A DNA stretch of 64,000 nt from Rhodoferax sp. (lineage in GTDB: Bacteria > Pseudomonadota > Gammaproteobacteria > Burkholderiales > Burkholderiaceae_C): assembly GCF_025354435.1 (NCBI RefSeq), contig NZ_JANXMU010000073.1:62001-126000 (forward strand). The letters run 5' to 3'. The first letter of the stretch is position 1. Every line of letters starts with the position of its first letter. Positions 17,254 through 26,590 of the stretch are shown here, piece after piece. A model generated the notes under the pieces. It worked only from the letters and a program-made list of their open reading frames with translations. It made no database searches and was not told the DNA's origin. A program made the position numbers and the translations under genes.

Positions 17254-18762
17254 TCAATGAACTCCGAAGAACGCCTGCATCCGCGCCAGCAGGTCTTTGC
17301 TGCGCACCAGCGGGGGGGCGGCGGCCGTTTGTTGCAGCCGGGCGGTGAATTCGGCGCGGCGCTGGGCCAGCAGGGCGGCGATGTCTTCGGCCAGTGCCGG
17401 GCGGGCGGCCAGCACCAGGCCAAAGCCCTCCTTGTCCAGCCAGTAGCATTCCACATCGGTCACCGCCCGCACGGTGGCGCTGCGTGGTTCGCCTGTGAGC
17501 AGGCCCATTTCGCCGAAGAATTCGCCGTCGTGCAGCCGGGCCACGGCGGTGCGGCCCGCGCTGCTGTCCACCACCACCTCGGCCTCGCCATGCAAGATCA
17601 AATACAGCCAATGCGCCACCGCGCCCTGGCGGGTGATGGTGCTGCCCGCCACAAACGGCGCGTGCACCAGATGCGCGGCCAGGGTCTGCTGCTCGGCATC
17701 GGGCAGGCTGGCAAACAGGGCGATGCTGCGGATGGCGGCGGTGCGCCGGGCCAGTTCGCGCTGGTCGCGGGCGTTGCGCGAGTGCTCGTCTTCGTGGGTC
17801 ATCAGCCGCTCGGCCAGCGGCACACCCAGGCGGATGCCTTCGCGGGCCAGGGCGGTAAGGGCGTGCACGCGCACGGCGGAGTCGGTAGGGTCGTCAAACT
17901 GCGGGTCGGTCAGCCAGTAGCGCAGGGCGTAGTGGTGGTAGCCCGCGCACACCTCCATCAGCACCGCGCTAGGCCCGGGCTGCGGGGCCACGTGGGTGAT
18001 GCTGGCATCGGACACGGCCAGCTCCAGCGTGCGCAATACCGTACTGGGCAGGGCGCTCTGGGCGATGTGGAAGTGCAGCACGCGCCGCCACAGCAGGGGC
18101 TCACCAGGCTGCTTGCGCAGTACCTTGAAGCGGTTTTTCATCAGCCAGCTATTGGGTACCACCACGGTCTCGCGGTTGCGGGTGACGATCTCTGTGTAGC
18201 GCCAGCGCACATCCACCACCCGGCCACTGAGTTCGTCGATCTGCACCCATTCGCCGACCCGCATCAAGTTGTCTAGCTGCAGCGCCACGCCGCCCATCAC
18301 ATTGCCCAGCGTGTCCTGCATGGCAAAGGCCACCACGGCCGTCATGATGGCCGAGGTGGCAAACAGCTGGGTCGGGTCCACGCCCGCCAGCCGCAGCCAC
18401 ACCAAACCCCAGGCCAGCGACAGGGCGGTCAAGGTCAGGTCCTGGGCGATTTGCGGCAACTGCACGCGCAGGCTGGGCAGCAGCACCCGAAACACCAGCA
18501 GCGTGCCGATCTGGATCGTGGCCCACACGGTGAACATGTGGGCGCTGTCGCGGAAGATGCCCACCAGCAAGCTGTGGTCCTGGCTGGCCGCCAACAGCGC
18601 CAGCACCTGGGCGCACCAGGCCAGGTTGAGCAAGGCCCAGGTGGGCCGCAGGCCGCGCTGCAGCAGGGGGCGTAACCAGCGCAGCACCCCGGCCAGCACG
18701 GCGGTTAGCAGGGCCAGCGCCAGTAGTTCTGGGCGGAGCAGTCCAGTGGTCCAGGAGGGCAT
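17254..18762 (-). CDS. Mechanosensitive (MscS-type) channel with cyclic-nucleotide-binding domain
   Basis: This is a 502-residue inner-membrane channel. The N-terminal part holds several spans (about residues 10-135). An MscS pore and beta domain follow, with FATSAIMTAVVAFAMQDTLGNVMGG lining the pore region and GEWVQIDELSGRVVDVRWRYTEI in the beta domain. The C-terminal 130 residues form a Crp-like cyclic-nucleotide fold with the phosphate-binding cassette GEFFGEMGLLTGEPRSATVRA. Such fusions are called bCNG channels and can be gated by cAMP, often with little mechanosensitivity. The ligand here is not shown. A small cysteine-rich gene lies 21 bp upstream in the same direction. Confidence 0.93.
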   Translation of the reverse strand: MPSWTTGLLRPELLALALLTAVLAGVLRWLRPLLQRGLRPTWALLNLAWCAQVLALLAASQDHSLLVGIFRDSAHMFTVWATIQIGTLLVFRVLLPSLRVQLPQIAQDLTLTALSLAWGLVWLRLAGVDPTQLFATSAIMTAVVAFAMQDTLGNVMGGVALQLDNLMRVGEWVQIDELSGRVVDVRWRYTEIVTRNRETVVVPNSWLMKNRFKVLRKQPGEPLLWRRVLHFHIAQSALPSTVLRTLELAVSDASITHVAPQPGPSAVLMEVCAGYHHYALRYWLTDPQFDDPTDSAVRVHALTALAREGIRLGVPLAERLMTHEDEHSRNARDQRELARRTAAIRSIALFASLPDAEQQTLAAHLVHAPFVAGSTITRQGAVAHWLYLILHGEAEVVVDSSAGRTAVARLHDGEFFGEMGLLTGEPRSATVRAVTDVECYWLDKEGFGLVLAARPALAEDIAALLAQRRAEFTARLQQTAAAPPLVRSKDLLARMQAFFGVH

Positions 18763-18783
18763 GCGGGTCTGCGGGGTGGGCCG

Positions 18784-19005
18784 TCAGGAGGCGGGTGCTG
18801 GGGCCGCGCAGGCGGAGCAGATGCAGGCCAGATTCCGCGCCTGTGCCGGTATGGCCGCCAGCGTGGCCGCGGGGATGTGCACTGCCAGGCACCAGCATGG
18901 GGGCTGCGGCAGCCCGGTACTGCGCGCCATTTCCATGGCACAGCGATTGGGCTGGCCACACAGCGGGCAGCTACGCGGGTCTGGCGGGTTGGAGGCAACA
19001 GGCAT
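18784..19005 (-). CDS. Cysteine-rich CWC-family small protein
   Basis: This 73-residue protein carries the CPLCGQPNRCAME and PPCWC cysteine pattern of the cysteine-rich CWC family, likely a small metal-binding or zinc-ribbon-like module at the N-terminus. The C-terminal half is Ala/Pro-rich with a second small Cys cluster (ACICSACA). It is 21 bp upstream of the channel gene and probably co-transcribed. Function is unknown. Confidence 0.75.
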   Translation of the reverse strand: MPVASNPPDPRSCPLCGQPNRCAMEMARSTGLPQPPCWCLAVHIPAATLAAIPAQARNLACICSACAAPAPAS

Positions 19006-19089
19006 GGGCCATGGTACTGGCCTTCTTTACGAATTGAAACAGTTTGGCGGTGAAAAATATATAAAAAATCGCTACCCTGCGCAGTCGCA

Positions 19090-19140
19090 GTATGTGTGTG
19101 CAGCTATTAAATAAATAGCGATGGATGGGCGCTGCTATTT
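19090..19140 (+). repeat. Partial family 1 palindromic repeat
   Basis: AGCTATTAAATAAATAGC is itself a perfect short inverted repeat and is followed by GGGCGCTGCTATTT. The copy resembles the family but appears truncated, lacking one GCGC arm. It lies in the 260-bp divergent gap between the CWC gene and the secreted unknown. The remainder of this gap is AT-rich and probably contains promoters. Confidence 0.4.
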
Positions 19141-19268
19141 CACCGGCGGTTGCTGCAACAGCGTAGGGCGCCACCCCTGACAATGCATATTGCAAATAAA
19201 ATTAACTTATTCAATTTGTTACGTGCATAGTGGGTGCGAACTGGTTTTTGGGCGTTGGAGACAAGTCT

Positions 19269-19970
19269 ATGGAATGGTGGGGCGTTGTAAGCCAGCGGGC
19301 GGTCGTTCGCATACTGTGTGCCGTGGCCGGTTTCGGCGGGTGCTTGTCCGCCAGCGCTGCGGGCAGTACCAGCCCGTTGCCCGTGCAGACACACGATGCC
19401 CAGGACGCGGCCGACCTGGCCGATGCCAGCGCCGATTCACCCGTACTGCGGGCCTTGTCGGCCATGCAGGCCATGGCCACGGCCGACAAAACCGCTACCT
19501 CCGATGCCCGTACAGACGCTGCGCAGAAGCCCGCCAGCCCGGCTTCTGCCAGCAAATCCGCTCCCAGCTCTTTGGGCGAGACCCTGCACGGCGCTGCCAA
19601 AGATATGGCGGTCAACACCGGAGCCCTGGAGGCCAAGCAGTACCTGAGTACCGAATTCGGCATGGACCGAGCCGCCGATACCAATGCCGATAGCAATGTG
19701 CTGCGCCGCCGCGCCAACGGCGGTGCCAGCGAAGACAACGCCAACAATGCGCCGCCGCGTTCTGCCGAGCAGATGAAGCTCGACGAAGAGCAGGCTTCTT
19801 TTCTGGCATCGGCTCTGATGCGAGAGGTAGTGCCTTGGGCCATCGGCGCGGCGGTGTTGCTGGGCTGTTTGCAGGGTCTGCGTGCGATGCTGGTCTTTAG
19901 CCGCCGCCAGGCAGAGCGCAAACGCAAGCACCACAAATCCAGCAGTGCCTCGCGCAGCGCCCGTCTGTGA
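19269..19970 (+). CDS. Secreted/membrane-anchored Ala-Asp-rich protein of unknown function
   Basis: This is a 233-residue protein. The N-terminus is signal-peptide-like (VVRILCAVAGFGGCLSASAAG, cleavage near residue 32). A long low-complexity region rich in Ala, Asp, Ser and Lys follows (about 33-175), then one C-terminal membrane span (about 197-217, VVPWAIGAAVLLGCLQGL), and a very basic end (RRQAERKRKHHK). The topology suggests a periplasmic disordered domain anchored to the inner membrane with a short cytoplasmic tail. ATG at 19269 gives the signal peptide its normal length. No family is recognised; it sits before the iron transporter without obvious linkage. Confidence 0.65.
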   Translation: MEWWGVVSQRAVVRILCAVAGFGGCLSASAAGSTSPLPVQTHDAQDAADLADASADSPVLRALSAMQAMATADKTATSDARTDAAQKPASPASASKSAPSSLGETLHGAAKDMAVNTGALEAKQYLSTEFGMDRAADTNADSNVLRRRANGGASEDNANNAPPRSAEQMKLDEEQASFLASALMREVVPWAIGAAVLLGCLQGLRAMLVFSRRQAERKRKHHKSSSASRSARL

Positions 19971-20055
19971 CCACGGACACCGTAAAGATCTACAAATAGC
20001 CCCCTGGCCCGCAGGGGCAGCCCCGGCAGTGGAGAGTGCGCGGTTAGAATTCAGA

Positions 20056-20076
20056 TGCAACTAATTCTTATTTGCA
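20056..20076. promoter_or_regulatory. Candidate Fur box upstream of fbpA
   Basis: TGCAACTAATTCTTATTTGCA is a partly palindromic AT-rich element with TGCAA/TTGCA ends, resembling Fur sites of related betaproteobacteria. It lies about 65 bp before the ferric-binding protein start, where a repressor site is expected. The central symmetry is imperfect. Confidence 0.5.
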
Positions 20077-20139
20077 CTGTTTGCCATGCGGCACCGGGAG
20101 GACTATCCCCCGCTGCCCACCTCCATCCAAAGTGTTCTT

Positions 20140-21156
20140 ATGAAAATTTCCATCCCTTTCCTGGTTCGTGCAGTGGCGCTGGCTACTGGTGTGTTGGCTG
20201 TGTCCATGGGGGCTTCTGCCCAAAGCGCCGAGCCGCTGGTGGTCTATAACGCACAGCACGTCAGCCTGACCCAGGCCTGGGCCGCCGGCTTCACCAAGGA
20301 AACCGGTATCCAGGTGGTTTTGCGCAATGGTGGCGACAGTGAGCTGGGCAACCAGCTGGTGCAAGAAGGCAAGGCCTCGCCCGCCGATGTGTTCCTGACC
20401 GAAAACTCTCCCGCCATGACCCTGGTGGAGTCGGCTGGCCTGTTTGCGCCGCTGGACCCCGCCACGCTGGCCCAGGTGCCCGCCAACTTCCGCCCCGCCA
20501 CCGGCCACTGGATTGGTGTCGCCGCGCGCAGCACGGTGTTTGTCTACAACAAGAAGAAGTTCACGCCCGAGCAGCTGCCCAAGTCGATGATGGACCTGGC
20601 CAACCCCACCTGGAAGGGCCGTTGGGCCGCATCGCAGGCCGGTGCCGACTTCCAGGCCATCGTCAGCGCCATGCTGGAAATGAAGGGCGAACCCGCTACC
20701 GCCGCCTGGCTCAAGGGCATGAAAGAAAACTTCACCTCTTACAAGGGCAACAGCACGGTGATGAAGGCCGTGAACGCAGGCCAGATCGACGGCGGCGTGA
20801 TCTACCACTACTACTATTTTGGTGACCAGGCCAAGACCGCTGAAAACAGCAACAACGCCGCGCTGTACTACTTCCGCAATGAAGATCCGGGTGCTTTCGT
20901 CAGCATCTCCGGCGGCGGCGTATTGGCGACCAGCAAGCATGCCAAGGAAGCCCAGGCTTTCGTGAAGTGGGTCACAGGCAAGCTGGGCCAGGAGATTCTG
21001 AAAACCGGTGACTCGTACGAATACGCCGTGGGTGTGGGCGCACAGTCCAACCCCAAGCTGGTGCCGCTGGCCGATTTGCAAGCGCCCAAGGTCGAGCCCT
21101 CCAAACTGAACAGCAAAAAAGTCTCGGATCTGATGACCCAGGCGGGCCTGCTGTAA
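20140..21156 (+). CDS. fbpA: Periplasmic iron(III)-binding protein of an ABC importer
   Basis: This is the binding protein of an Fbp/Fut-type ferric iron importer. The 338-residue precursor has a Sec signal peptide ending near MGASAQSAE. Mature features include LVVYNAQH at the start, DVFLTENSP, STVFVYNKKKF and the tyrosine cluster YHYYYFGDQ, matching the adjacent tyrosines that hold Fe3+ in FbpA. GAFVSISGGGVLATSKH is also typical. It is first in a three-gene operon with permease and ATPase. The upstream extension of the frame contains an ATG at 20086 but no signal peptide start, so 20140 is chosen. Confidence 0.94.
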   Translation: MKISIPFLVRAVALATGVLAVSMGASAQSAEPLVVYNAQHVSLTQAWAAGFTKETGIQVVLRNGGDSELGNQLVQEGKASPADVFLTENSPAMTLVESAGLFAPLDPATLAQVPANFRPATGHWIGVAARSTVFVYNKKKFTPEQLPKSMMDLANPTWKGRWAASQAGADFQAIVSAMLEMKGEPATAAWLKGMKENFTSYKGNSTVMKAVNAGQIDGGVIYHYYYFGDQAKTAENSNNAALYYFRNEDPGAFVSISGGGVLATSKHAKEAQAFVKWVTGKLGQEILKTGDSYEYAVGVGAQSNPKLVPLADLQAPKVEPSKLNSKKVSDLMTQAGLL

Positions 21157-21165
21157 ACAAACGCA

Positions 21166-22761
21166 GTGTCTGCCGTTCCGTCTGATTTGCACCGCGCGCC
21201 GGCCCTGGTAGGCGCGCCCAACCATGGCATGCGCCGCTTCGGCGGCACGCGCCTGTCGTGGGTGGGCGCGGCTGCGGTACTGGTGTCTTTGTTTGCGCTG
21301 CTGCCGCTGGGCTTTGTGGTCTGGGTGGCCTGGCAAACCGGCTGGGAAACCGCCGCACCCCTGATTTTTCGCGCCCGCGTGGGCGAGTTACTGGTCAATA
21401 CCGCCCTGCTGGAGCTGCTCACCGTGCCGATTTGCGCGGTGTTGGCCTTGGCGCTGGCCTGGCTGACCGAGCGCAGCGACCTGCCCGGTGCCCGCACCTG
21501 GGCGGCGCTGGCGGTGGCCCCGCTGGCCGTACCCGCGTTTGTGCACAGCTATGCCTGGATGACCGTGACCCCCAGCCTGCACGGTCTCTGGGGCGCGGTG
21601 CTGGTGTCCACCATCGCCTATTTCCCGTTCATGTATCTGCCTTTGTCGGCGGCCCTGCGGCGGCTCGACCCGGGCATGGAAGACGCGGCCTCGTCGCTGG
21701 GCCTGGGGCCCTGGGCTGTGTTTTTCCGCGTGGTGCTGCCGCAGTTGCGCCTGGCCCTGTGCGGCGGCGGGTTGCTGGTGGGCCTGCACCTGCTGGCCGA
21801 GTACGGCCTGTACGTGATGATCCGCTACGATACCTTCACCACGGCCATCGTCGACCAGTTCCAGTCCACCTACAACGGCCCGGCGGCCAATATGCTGGCG
21901 GGTGTGCTGGTGGTGTGCTGCTTTGGCTTGCTGGCGCTGGAGGCCCGCCTGCGCGGCCACGAACGCTATGCCCGCGTCGGCACCGGAGCCGCCCGCATGC
22001 CGGTGCGCAGCCGCCTGGGCCGCTGGACCGTATTGGCCTGGCTACTGCCTTTTTTCACCAGCCTGCTGGCGCTGGGCGTGCCCTTGTTTACCCTGGTGCG
22101 TTGGCTGATTGCCGGGGGCGCAGCCGTCTGGCATCTGGACGTGCTCGGTGCGGCGCTGGGCCAGACCCTGGTGTGGGCGGTGTTGGGCGGTGTGCTGACG
22201 ACAGTGGTGTCGGTCCCCATGGCCTGGCTGTCCATCCGCAAACCCGGCAAGTTGCAACGCCTGGTGGAGGCCTGCAACTACATGGTCGGCTCGCTGCCCG
22301 GCGTGGTGGTGGCGCTGGCCCTGGTCACCATTACCGTGCGGGTGGCGCTGCCGCTGTACCAGACCGTGGCTACCATCCTGCTGGCCTACATGCTGATGTT
22401 TTTGCCGCGCGCGCTGGTCAGCCTGCGTGCAGGCATCTCCCAGGCTCCGGTGGAGCTGGAATACGCCGCCCGCAGCCTGGGCCGTACGCCTACGCAGGCG
22501 CTGTGGTCCATCACCCTGCGGCTGGCCGCGCCGGGCGCGGCGGCGGGCATGGCGATGGTGGCACTCGGCATCACCAACGAGCTCACCGCCACCTTGCTGC
22601 TGGCCCCCACTGGCACGCAAACCCTCGCCACCGCGTTCTGGGCCTTTAGCAGCGAGATTGATTACGCCGCCGCCGCCCCCTACGCGTTGATGATGGTGCT
22701 GCTGTCCATGCCCATGACCTGGCTTTTATATGTGCAATCCAAACGAACGGCTGGACGTTAA
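21166..22761 (+). CDS. fbpB: Iron(III) ABC transporter permease
   Basis: This is a 531-residue fused permease with two sets of about six membrane spans, typical of FbpB. EAA-type loops are present in both halves: [22 protein letters not shown] near residue 170 and [26 protein letters not shown] near 430. A GTG nine bases after the fbpA stop is taken as start; an ATG 21 codons on (MRRFGG) is an alternative, as the first 20 residues are not hydrophobic. It forms the pore for iron import with two copies of the downstream ATPase. Confidence 0.94.
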   Translation: MSAVPSDLHRAPALVGAPNHGMRRFGGTRLSWVGAAAVLVSLFALLPLGFVVWVAWQTGWETAAPLIFRARVGELLVNTALLELLTVPICAVLALALAWLTERSDLPGARTWAALAVAPLAVPAFVHSYAWMTVTPSLHGLWGAVLVSTIAYFPFMYLPLSAALRRLDPGMEDAASSLGLGPWAVFFRVVLPQLRLALCGGGLLVGLHLLAEYGLYVMIRYDTFTTAIVDQFQSTYNGPAANMLAGVLVVCCFGLLALEARLRGHERYARVGTGAARMPVRSRLGRWTVLAWLLPFFTSLLALGVPLFTLVRWLIAGGAAVWHLDVLGAALGQTLVWAVLGGVLTTVVSVPMAWLSIRKPGKLQRLVEACNYMVGSLPGVVVALALVTITVRVALPLYQTVATILLAYMLMFLPRALVSLRAGISQAPVELEYAARSLGRTPTQALWSITLRLAAPGAAAGMAMVALGITNELTATLLLAPTGTQTLATAFWAFSSEIDYAAAAPYALMMVLLSMPMTWLLYVQSKRTAGR

Positions 22762-22767
22762 TCTGAC

Positions 22768-23844
22768 ATGGGCTTTCTAGAACTACACGCAGTCCGTAAA
22801 AGCTACGGCCCCCAAGTGGCGCTGGCCGGTGTCGATCTGCAGGTGACCGCAGGCAGCCGCACCGCCATCGTCGGCCCGTCCGGCTCGGGCAAAACCACGC
22901 TGCTGCGCATCATTGCGGGCTTTGAAGCTCCGGATGTGGGCCGCGTCACCTTGGGCGGCCAGCCGCTGGCCGATGGCCCCAACGCCATTCCTGCCCACCG
23001 GCGCGGCATCGGCTTTGTGCCGCAAGAAGGTGCGCTGTTTCCGCATTTGAGCGTGGCTGACAACGTCGGCTTCGGCTTGGCCCGCAACGCCCCCGACCGC
23101 GCCCAGCGCATCACCGAGCTGATGCAGATGGTGGCGCTTGACCCCGCCATGCTGACGCGCCGCCCGCACGAACTCTCTGGCGGCCAGCAGCAGCGCGTGG
23201 CCCTGGCCCGCGCGCTGGCCCAAAGGCCGCGCCTGATGCTGCTGGACGAGCCCTTTTCGGCCCTGGACACCGGCTTGCGCGCCAGCACCCGCAAAGCCGT
23301 GGCCCAACTGCTGGGTGCCGCGGGTATCACCACTATTCTGGTCACCCACGACCAGGCCGAAGCCTTGTCGTTTGCCGACCAGGTGGCGGTGATGCGCGCT
23401 GGCCGCCTGGCCCAGGTCGGCCTGCCGCATGCCCTGTACCTGCGCCCCATTGATGCCGCCACGGCACAGTTTTTAGGTGAAACCATCGTTTTGCCCGCCC
23501 AACTGTCGCAAGGCTGGGCCACCTGCGCCCTGGGCGTGGTCGCCGCCAACGACAGCCAGCGCAAAGGCCCGGTGCAGATCATGCTGCGCCCCGAACAGTT
23601 GCAACTGGCTCCCGTGCCCGCCGACCCGATGGACACCGATGCCGAGGCCTGCTACGGCGTGGTTGAAGACATTGATTTTGGCGGTGCGCTGTGTGGCTTG
23701 ACGGTCCGCCTGCTCGGGAATGCACAAAGCCACGCGGCCCCGCTGCTGGTGCGCAGCCCGGCTATCCACATTCCGCCGCTGGGCTCTACCGTGCAAATTA
23801 CGGTGATGGGACAGGCCCATGTGTTCGAGGAAGCGATAGCTTAA
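22768..23844 (+). CDS. fbpC: Iron(III) ABC transporter ATP-binding protein
   Basis: This is a 358-residue ATPase that powers the FbpAB importer. It has Walker A GPSGSGKTT (about residues 36-44), Q-loop VPQEGALFPHLSVADNV, signature LSGGQQQRVALARAL, Walker B LMLLDEPFSALD and H-loop VTHDQAEAL. A C-terminal TOBE-like region (about 240-358) follows. It lies six bases after the permease gene, completing the operon. Confidence 0.95.
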   Translation: MGFLELHAVRKSYGPQVALAGVDLQVTAGSRTAIVGPSGSGKTTLLRIIAGFEAPDVGRVTLGGQPLADGPNAIPAHRRGIGFVPQEGALFPHLSVADNVGFGLARNAPDRAQRITELMQMVALDPAMLTRRPHELSGGQQQRVALARALAQRPRLMLLDEPFSALDTGLRASTRKAVAQLLGAAGITTILVTHDQAEALSFADQVAVMRAGRLAQVGLPHALYLRPIDAATAQFLGETIVLPAQLSQGWATCALGVVAANDSQRKGPVQIMLRPEQLQLAPVPADPMDTDAEACYGVVEDIDFGGALCGLTVRLLGNAQSHAAPLLVRSPAIHIPPLGSTVQITVMGQAHVFEEAIA

Positions 23845-23901
23845 AAAAATTGTCAACCGAATCCCCGGGTGCCTCGTTGTAGATGCACAAGGAGATTCCC
23901 G

Positions 23902-23979
23902 ATGACCACTACGCACTACACCACCGAATACAACTGGCCTTCCGATGACCGCGATCGCCGCCGTATGCCCGCCCGCTGA
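23902..23979 (+). CDS. Candidate small protein (25 residues) with strong ribosome site
   Basis: An ATG is preceded by AAGGAG at ideal spacing (seven bases) and opens a 25-codon frame, MTTTHYTTEYNWPSDDRDRR and then MPAR. The product is hydrophilic, with an aromatic/Thr-rich start and a basic end. About 75 bp downstream lies a near-perfect intrinsic terminator. It follows fbpC by about 58 bp, so it could be the last gene of the iron operon or a separate short transcript. It is too short to assign by similarity; the claim rests on the ribosome site and terminator. Confidence 0.4.
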   Translation: MTTTHYTTEYNWPSDDRDRRRMPAR

Positions 23980-24053
23980 TCGACCTGGTTTTCAAAGACT
24001 CGGGGGATTTTTCCCGATGATCCGGTAGATCCGGCACGGTGAGACCCCCGTAC

Positions 24054-24084
24054 AACGGCAGCCTAGGCTGCCGTTTCGTATTTT
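24054..24084 (+). terminator. Intrinsic terminator after the fbp operon/small ORF
   Basis: The perfect 10-bp stem AACGGCAGCC-TA-GGCTGCCGTT is followed by TCGTATTTT. It is oriented to end the plus-strand iron operon and the small ORF. Confidence 0.8.
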
Positions 24085-24091
24085 AGGGATA

Positions 24092-24146
24092 AAATCGGCC
24101 TCTAGCGCTTATTCCGTATGTGCTAATAGCTATGGTTTATGTAGTG
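24092..24146 (+). repeat. Family 1 palindromic repeat between fbpC and glcB
   Basis: The copy reads AAAATCGGCCTCTAGCGCTT, then ATGTGCTAATAGCTATGG and TTATGTAG. This is one of the clearest members, with GGCCTCTAGCGC on the left and GCTAATAGCTAT on the right. It lies directly after a terminator. Confidence 0.65.
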
Positions 24147-24170
24147 GGTTGCTCAATTCTCTTTCCCACA

Positions 24171-24198
24171 AAAAATGGCACCCGCAGGTGCCATTTTT
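24171..24198. terminator. Bidirectional intrinsic terminator between fbp region and glcB
   Basis: Perfect 12-bp arms AAAAATGGCACC-CGCA-GGTGCCATTTTT carry A and T tracts on either side, so it can act on transcripts from both strands. It should end the minus-strand glcB transcript. Confidence 0.85.
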
Positions 24199-24202
24199 AG
24201 AT

Positions 24203-24262
24203 GCCAAATAGGATTTCAGCGCATATGCGATATGCGCTGGTGGCTACGAATTCAGTAGCATT
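24203..24262 (+). repeat. Family 1 palindromic repeat abutting the glcB stop
   Basis: The copy reads CCAAATAGGATTTCAGCGCA, then TATGCGCTGGTGGCTACGAA and CAGTAGC. CAGCGCATA and TATGCGCTG are exact inverse complements. It ends only a few bases before the glcB stop codon. Confidence 0.65.
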
Positions 24263-24266
24263 GTCC

Positions 24267-26444
24267 TCAAGCCGTTCCCGCCTTCACCTTCAAGCGCCAG
24301 GCGTGCAGCAGGGGCTCGGTGTAGCCGCTGGGTTGCTCCAGGCCCTTGAACACCAAATCACACGCCGCCTTGTAGGCTGCCGACGTAGCAAAGTGGCCCG
24401 CCATGTTTTTGTACGCCACGTCGCCTGCGTTCTGGCCGTCCACCACGGCGGCCATGCGCTCGAAGGTTTCGGTGATCTGGGCCTGGGTGACCACACCGTG
24501 CAGCAACCAGTTGGCCATGTGCTGGCTGCTGATGCGCAGGGTGGCGCGGTCTTCCATCAGGCCGACGTTGTGGATATCGGGCACCTTGGAGCAGCCCACG
24601 CCCTGGTCTACCCAGCGCACCACGTAGCCCAGGATGCCCTGGGCGTTGTTGTCCAGCTCCTGTTGTTTCTCGGCGGCGCTCCAGTTTGGCGTGGCGGTCA
24701 CCGGGATTTGCAGCAGGGCGTTGAGGATGTGGTCGCGCTCGCCGTTGGCATCGATTTTTTCCAGTTGAATCTGGATGTCCGACACCTTGACCTGGTGGTA
24801 GTGCAGGGCGTGCAGCGTCGCGCCGGTGGGGCTGGGCACCCAGGCGGTATTGGCACCGGCCTTGGGGTGGGCAATTTTTTGCTCCAGCATGGCGTGCATC
24901 AGATCGGGCATGGCCCACATGCCCTTGCCGATTTGCGCCTTGCCGCGCAGGCCGCAGCTCAGGCCGACCAGTACATTGTTCTTCTCGTACGCGGCAATCC
25001 AGGCGCTGGACTTCATGTCGCCCTTGCGGATCATCGGGCCGGCGTACATGGCGCTGTGCATCTCGTCGCCGGTGCGGTCCAGAAAGCCGGTGTTAATGAA
25101 AGCTACGCGGGCGCTGGCGGCGGCGATGCAGGCTTTCAGATTGACGCTGGTGCGGCGCTCTTCGTCCATGATGCCCAGCTTGACGGTGTTTTCCGGTAGG
25201 CCCAGTACGGCTTCCACGCGGCCAAACAGCTCGCAGGCAAAGGCGACTTCGGCCGGGCCGTGCATCTTGGGTTTGACGATGTAGACCGAGCCTGTGCGCG
25301 AGTTGCCTTTGCGTTGCAGGTCGTGCATGGCGATGGTGACGGTGACCATCGCGTCCAGGATGCCTTCGGGGATTTCCTGGCCATTGCCGTACAGAATGGC
25401 CGGGTTGGTCATCAAATGGCCGACGTTGCGCACAAACATGAGCGAACGGCCATGCAGCGTGACCTGGCCACCGTTGGCTGCGGTGTATACGCGGTCAGGG
25501 TTCAGGCGGCGGGTGAAGCTGCCGCTGCCTTTTTGCACTTCTTCGGTCAGCGTGCCGAGCTGGATGCCCAGCCAGTTGCTGTAGGCCAGCACCTTGTCTT
25601 CGGCATCCACCACGGCGACAGAGTCCTCCAGGTCCAGGATGGTGGACAGCGCGGCTTCTAGTACCACGTCGCTGATACCGGCTGCGTCGGTTTTGCCAAT
25701 CGTTGTGCTGCGGTCGATCTGGATGTCGATGTGCAGGCCGTTGTGCTGCAACAGGATGGATGTGGGGGCGGCGGGCGCGCCCTGGTAGCCGATGAAGGCT
25801 TCGGGGTGGGCCAAGCTGGTGCTGCTGTTGTGCAGGGTAATGACCAGCTGGCCGTGCTGCACGCTGTAGCCCGTGGCTTCCTTGTGCGAGCCATTGGCCA
25901 GCGGGGCGGCCTGGTCGAGCACATTGCGGGCGAAGGCGATGACCTTGGCGCCGCGCACCGGGTTGTAGCCCTTGCCTTTTTCGGCGCCACCGGCCTCCGA
26001 TATCGCATCCGTGCCGTACAGCGCGTCGTACAAAGAACCCCAGCGGGCGTTGGCGGCGTTCAGGGCGTAGCGGGCGTTCAGCACCGGCACCACCAGTTGC
26101 GGCCCTGCTTGCAGGGCCAGCTCGGCATCGACATTGGAGGTGGTGGCTGCCACATTCAGGGGCATGGGCACCAGGTAGCCGATAGACTCCAAAAACGCGC
26201 GGTAGGCGGGCATGTCGGCGATGGGGCCGGGGTGGGCCTTGTGCCAGGTGTCCAGCTCGATCTGCAGGCGGTCGCGCTCGGCCAGCAAGGCGATATTCTT
26301 GGGGGCCAGATCGGCCACGATGGCATCAAAACCGGCCCAAAACCGGGCGCTGTCCACGCCGGTGCCGGGCAGCACTTTTTCGTCAATGAAGCGTTCTAGA
26401 ACGGTGGCAACCTGGAGCTGGTGGCGGATCGTGCGTGCGGTCAT
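24267..26444 (-). CDS. glcB: Malate synthase G
   Basis: GlcB condenses glyoxylate and acetyl-CoA to malate, closing the glyoxylate shunt or glycolate use. The 725-residue length matches the monomeric G form. Recognisable blocks include [54 protein letters not shown] and [17 protein letters not shown], which contain catalytic and Mg-binding residues, and the C-terminal [18 protein letters not shown] at 26444 is chosen over a longer frame because [13 protein letters not shown] matches the family start. The gene is monocistronic and divergent from a CoA-transferase. Confidence 0.97.
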   Translation of the reverse strand: MTARTIRHQLQVATVLERFIDEKVLPGTGVDSARFWAGFDAIVADLAPKNIALLAERDRLQIELDTWHKAHPGPIADMPAYRAFLESIGYLVPMPLNVAATTSNVDAELALQAGPQLVVPVLNARYALNAANARWGSLYDALYGTDAISEAGGAEKGKGYNPVRGAKVIAFARNVLDQAAPLANGSHKEATGYSVQHGQLVITLHNSSTSLAHPEAFIGYQGAPAAPTSILLQHNGLHIDIQIDRSTTIGKTDAAGISDVVLEAALSTILDLEDSVAVVDAEDKVLAYSNWLGIQLGTLTEEVQKGSGSFTRRLNPDRVYTAANGGQVTLHGRSLMFVRNVGHLMTNPAILYGNGQEIPEGILDAMVTVTIAMHDLQRKGNSRTGSVYIVKPKMHGPAEVAFACELFGRVEAVLGLPENTVKLGIMDEERRTSVNLKACIAAASARVAFINTGFLDRTGDEMHSAMYAGPMIRKGDMKSSAWIAAYEKNNVLVGLSCGLRGKAQIGKGMWAMPDLMHAMLEQKIAHPKAGANTAWVPSPTGATLHALHYHQVKVSDIQIQLEKIDANGERDHILNALLQIPVTATPNWSAAEKQQELDNNAQGILGYVVRWVDQGVGCSKVPDIHNVGLMEDRATLRISSQHMANWLLHGVVTQAQITETFERMAAVVDGQNAGDVAYKNMAGHFATSAAYKAACDLVFKGLEQPSGYTEPLLHAWRLKVKAGTA

Positions 26445-26590
26445 GGTGGAGTGCCTTGGAATGGAGTGAGACAGAGAATAAAGCAAACGATGGGTCTACT
26501 GTATTCGATACTTTATGGCGTATTAATTTAGATAAATTGCATTTATAAGTGACAAAATTGAAGGTAATTGACGCCATGAAAGAACTTTGT

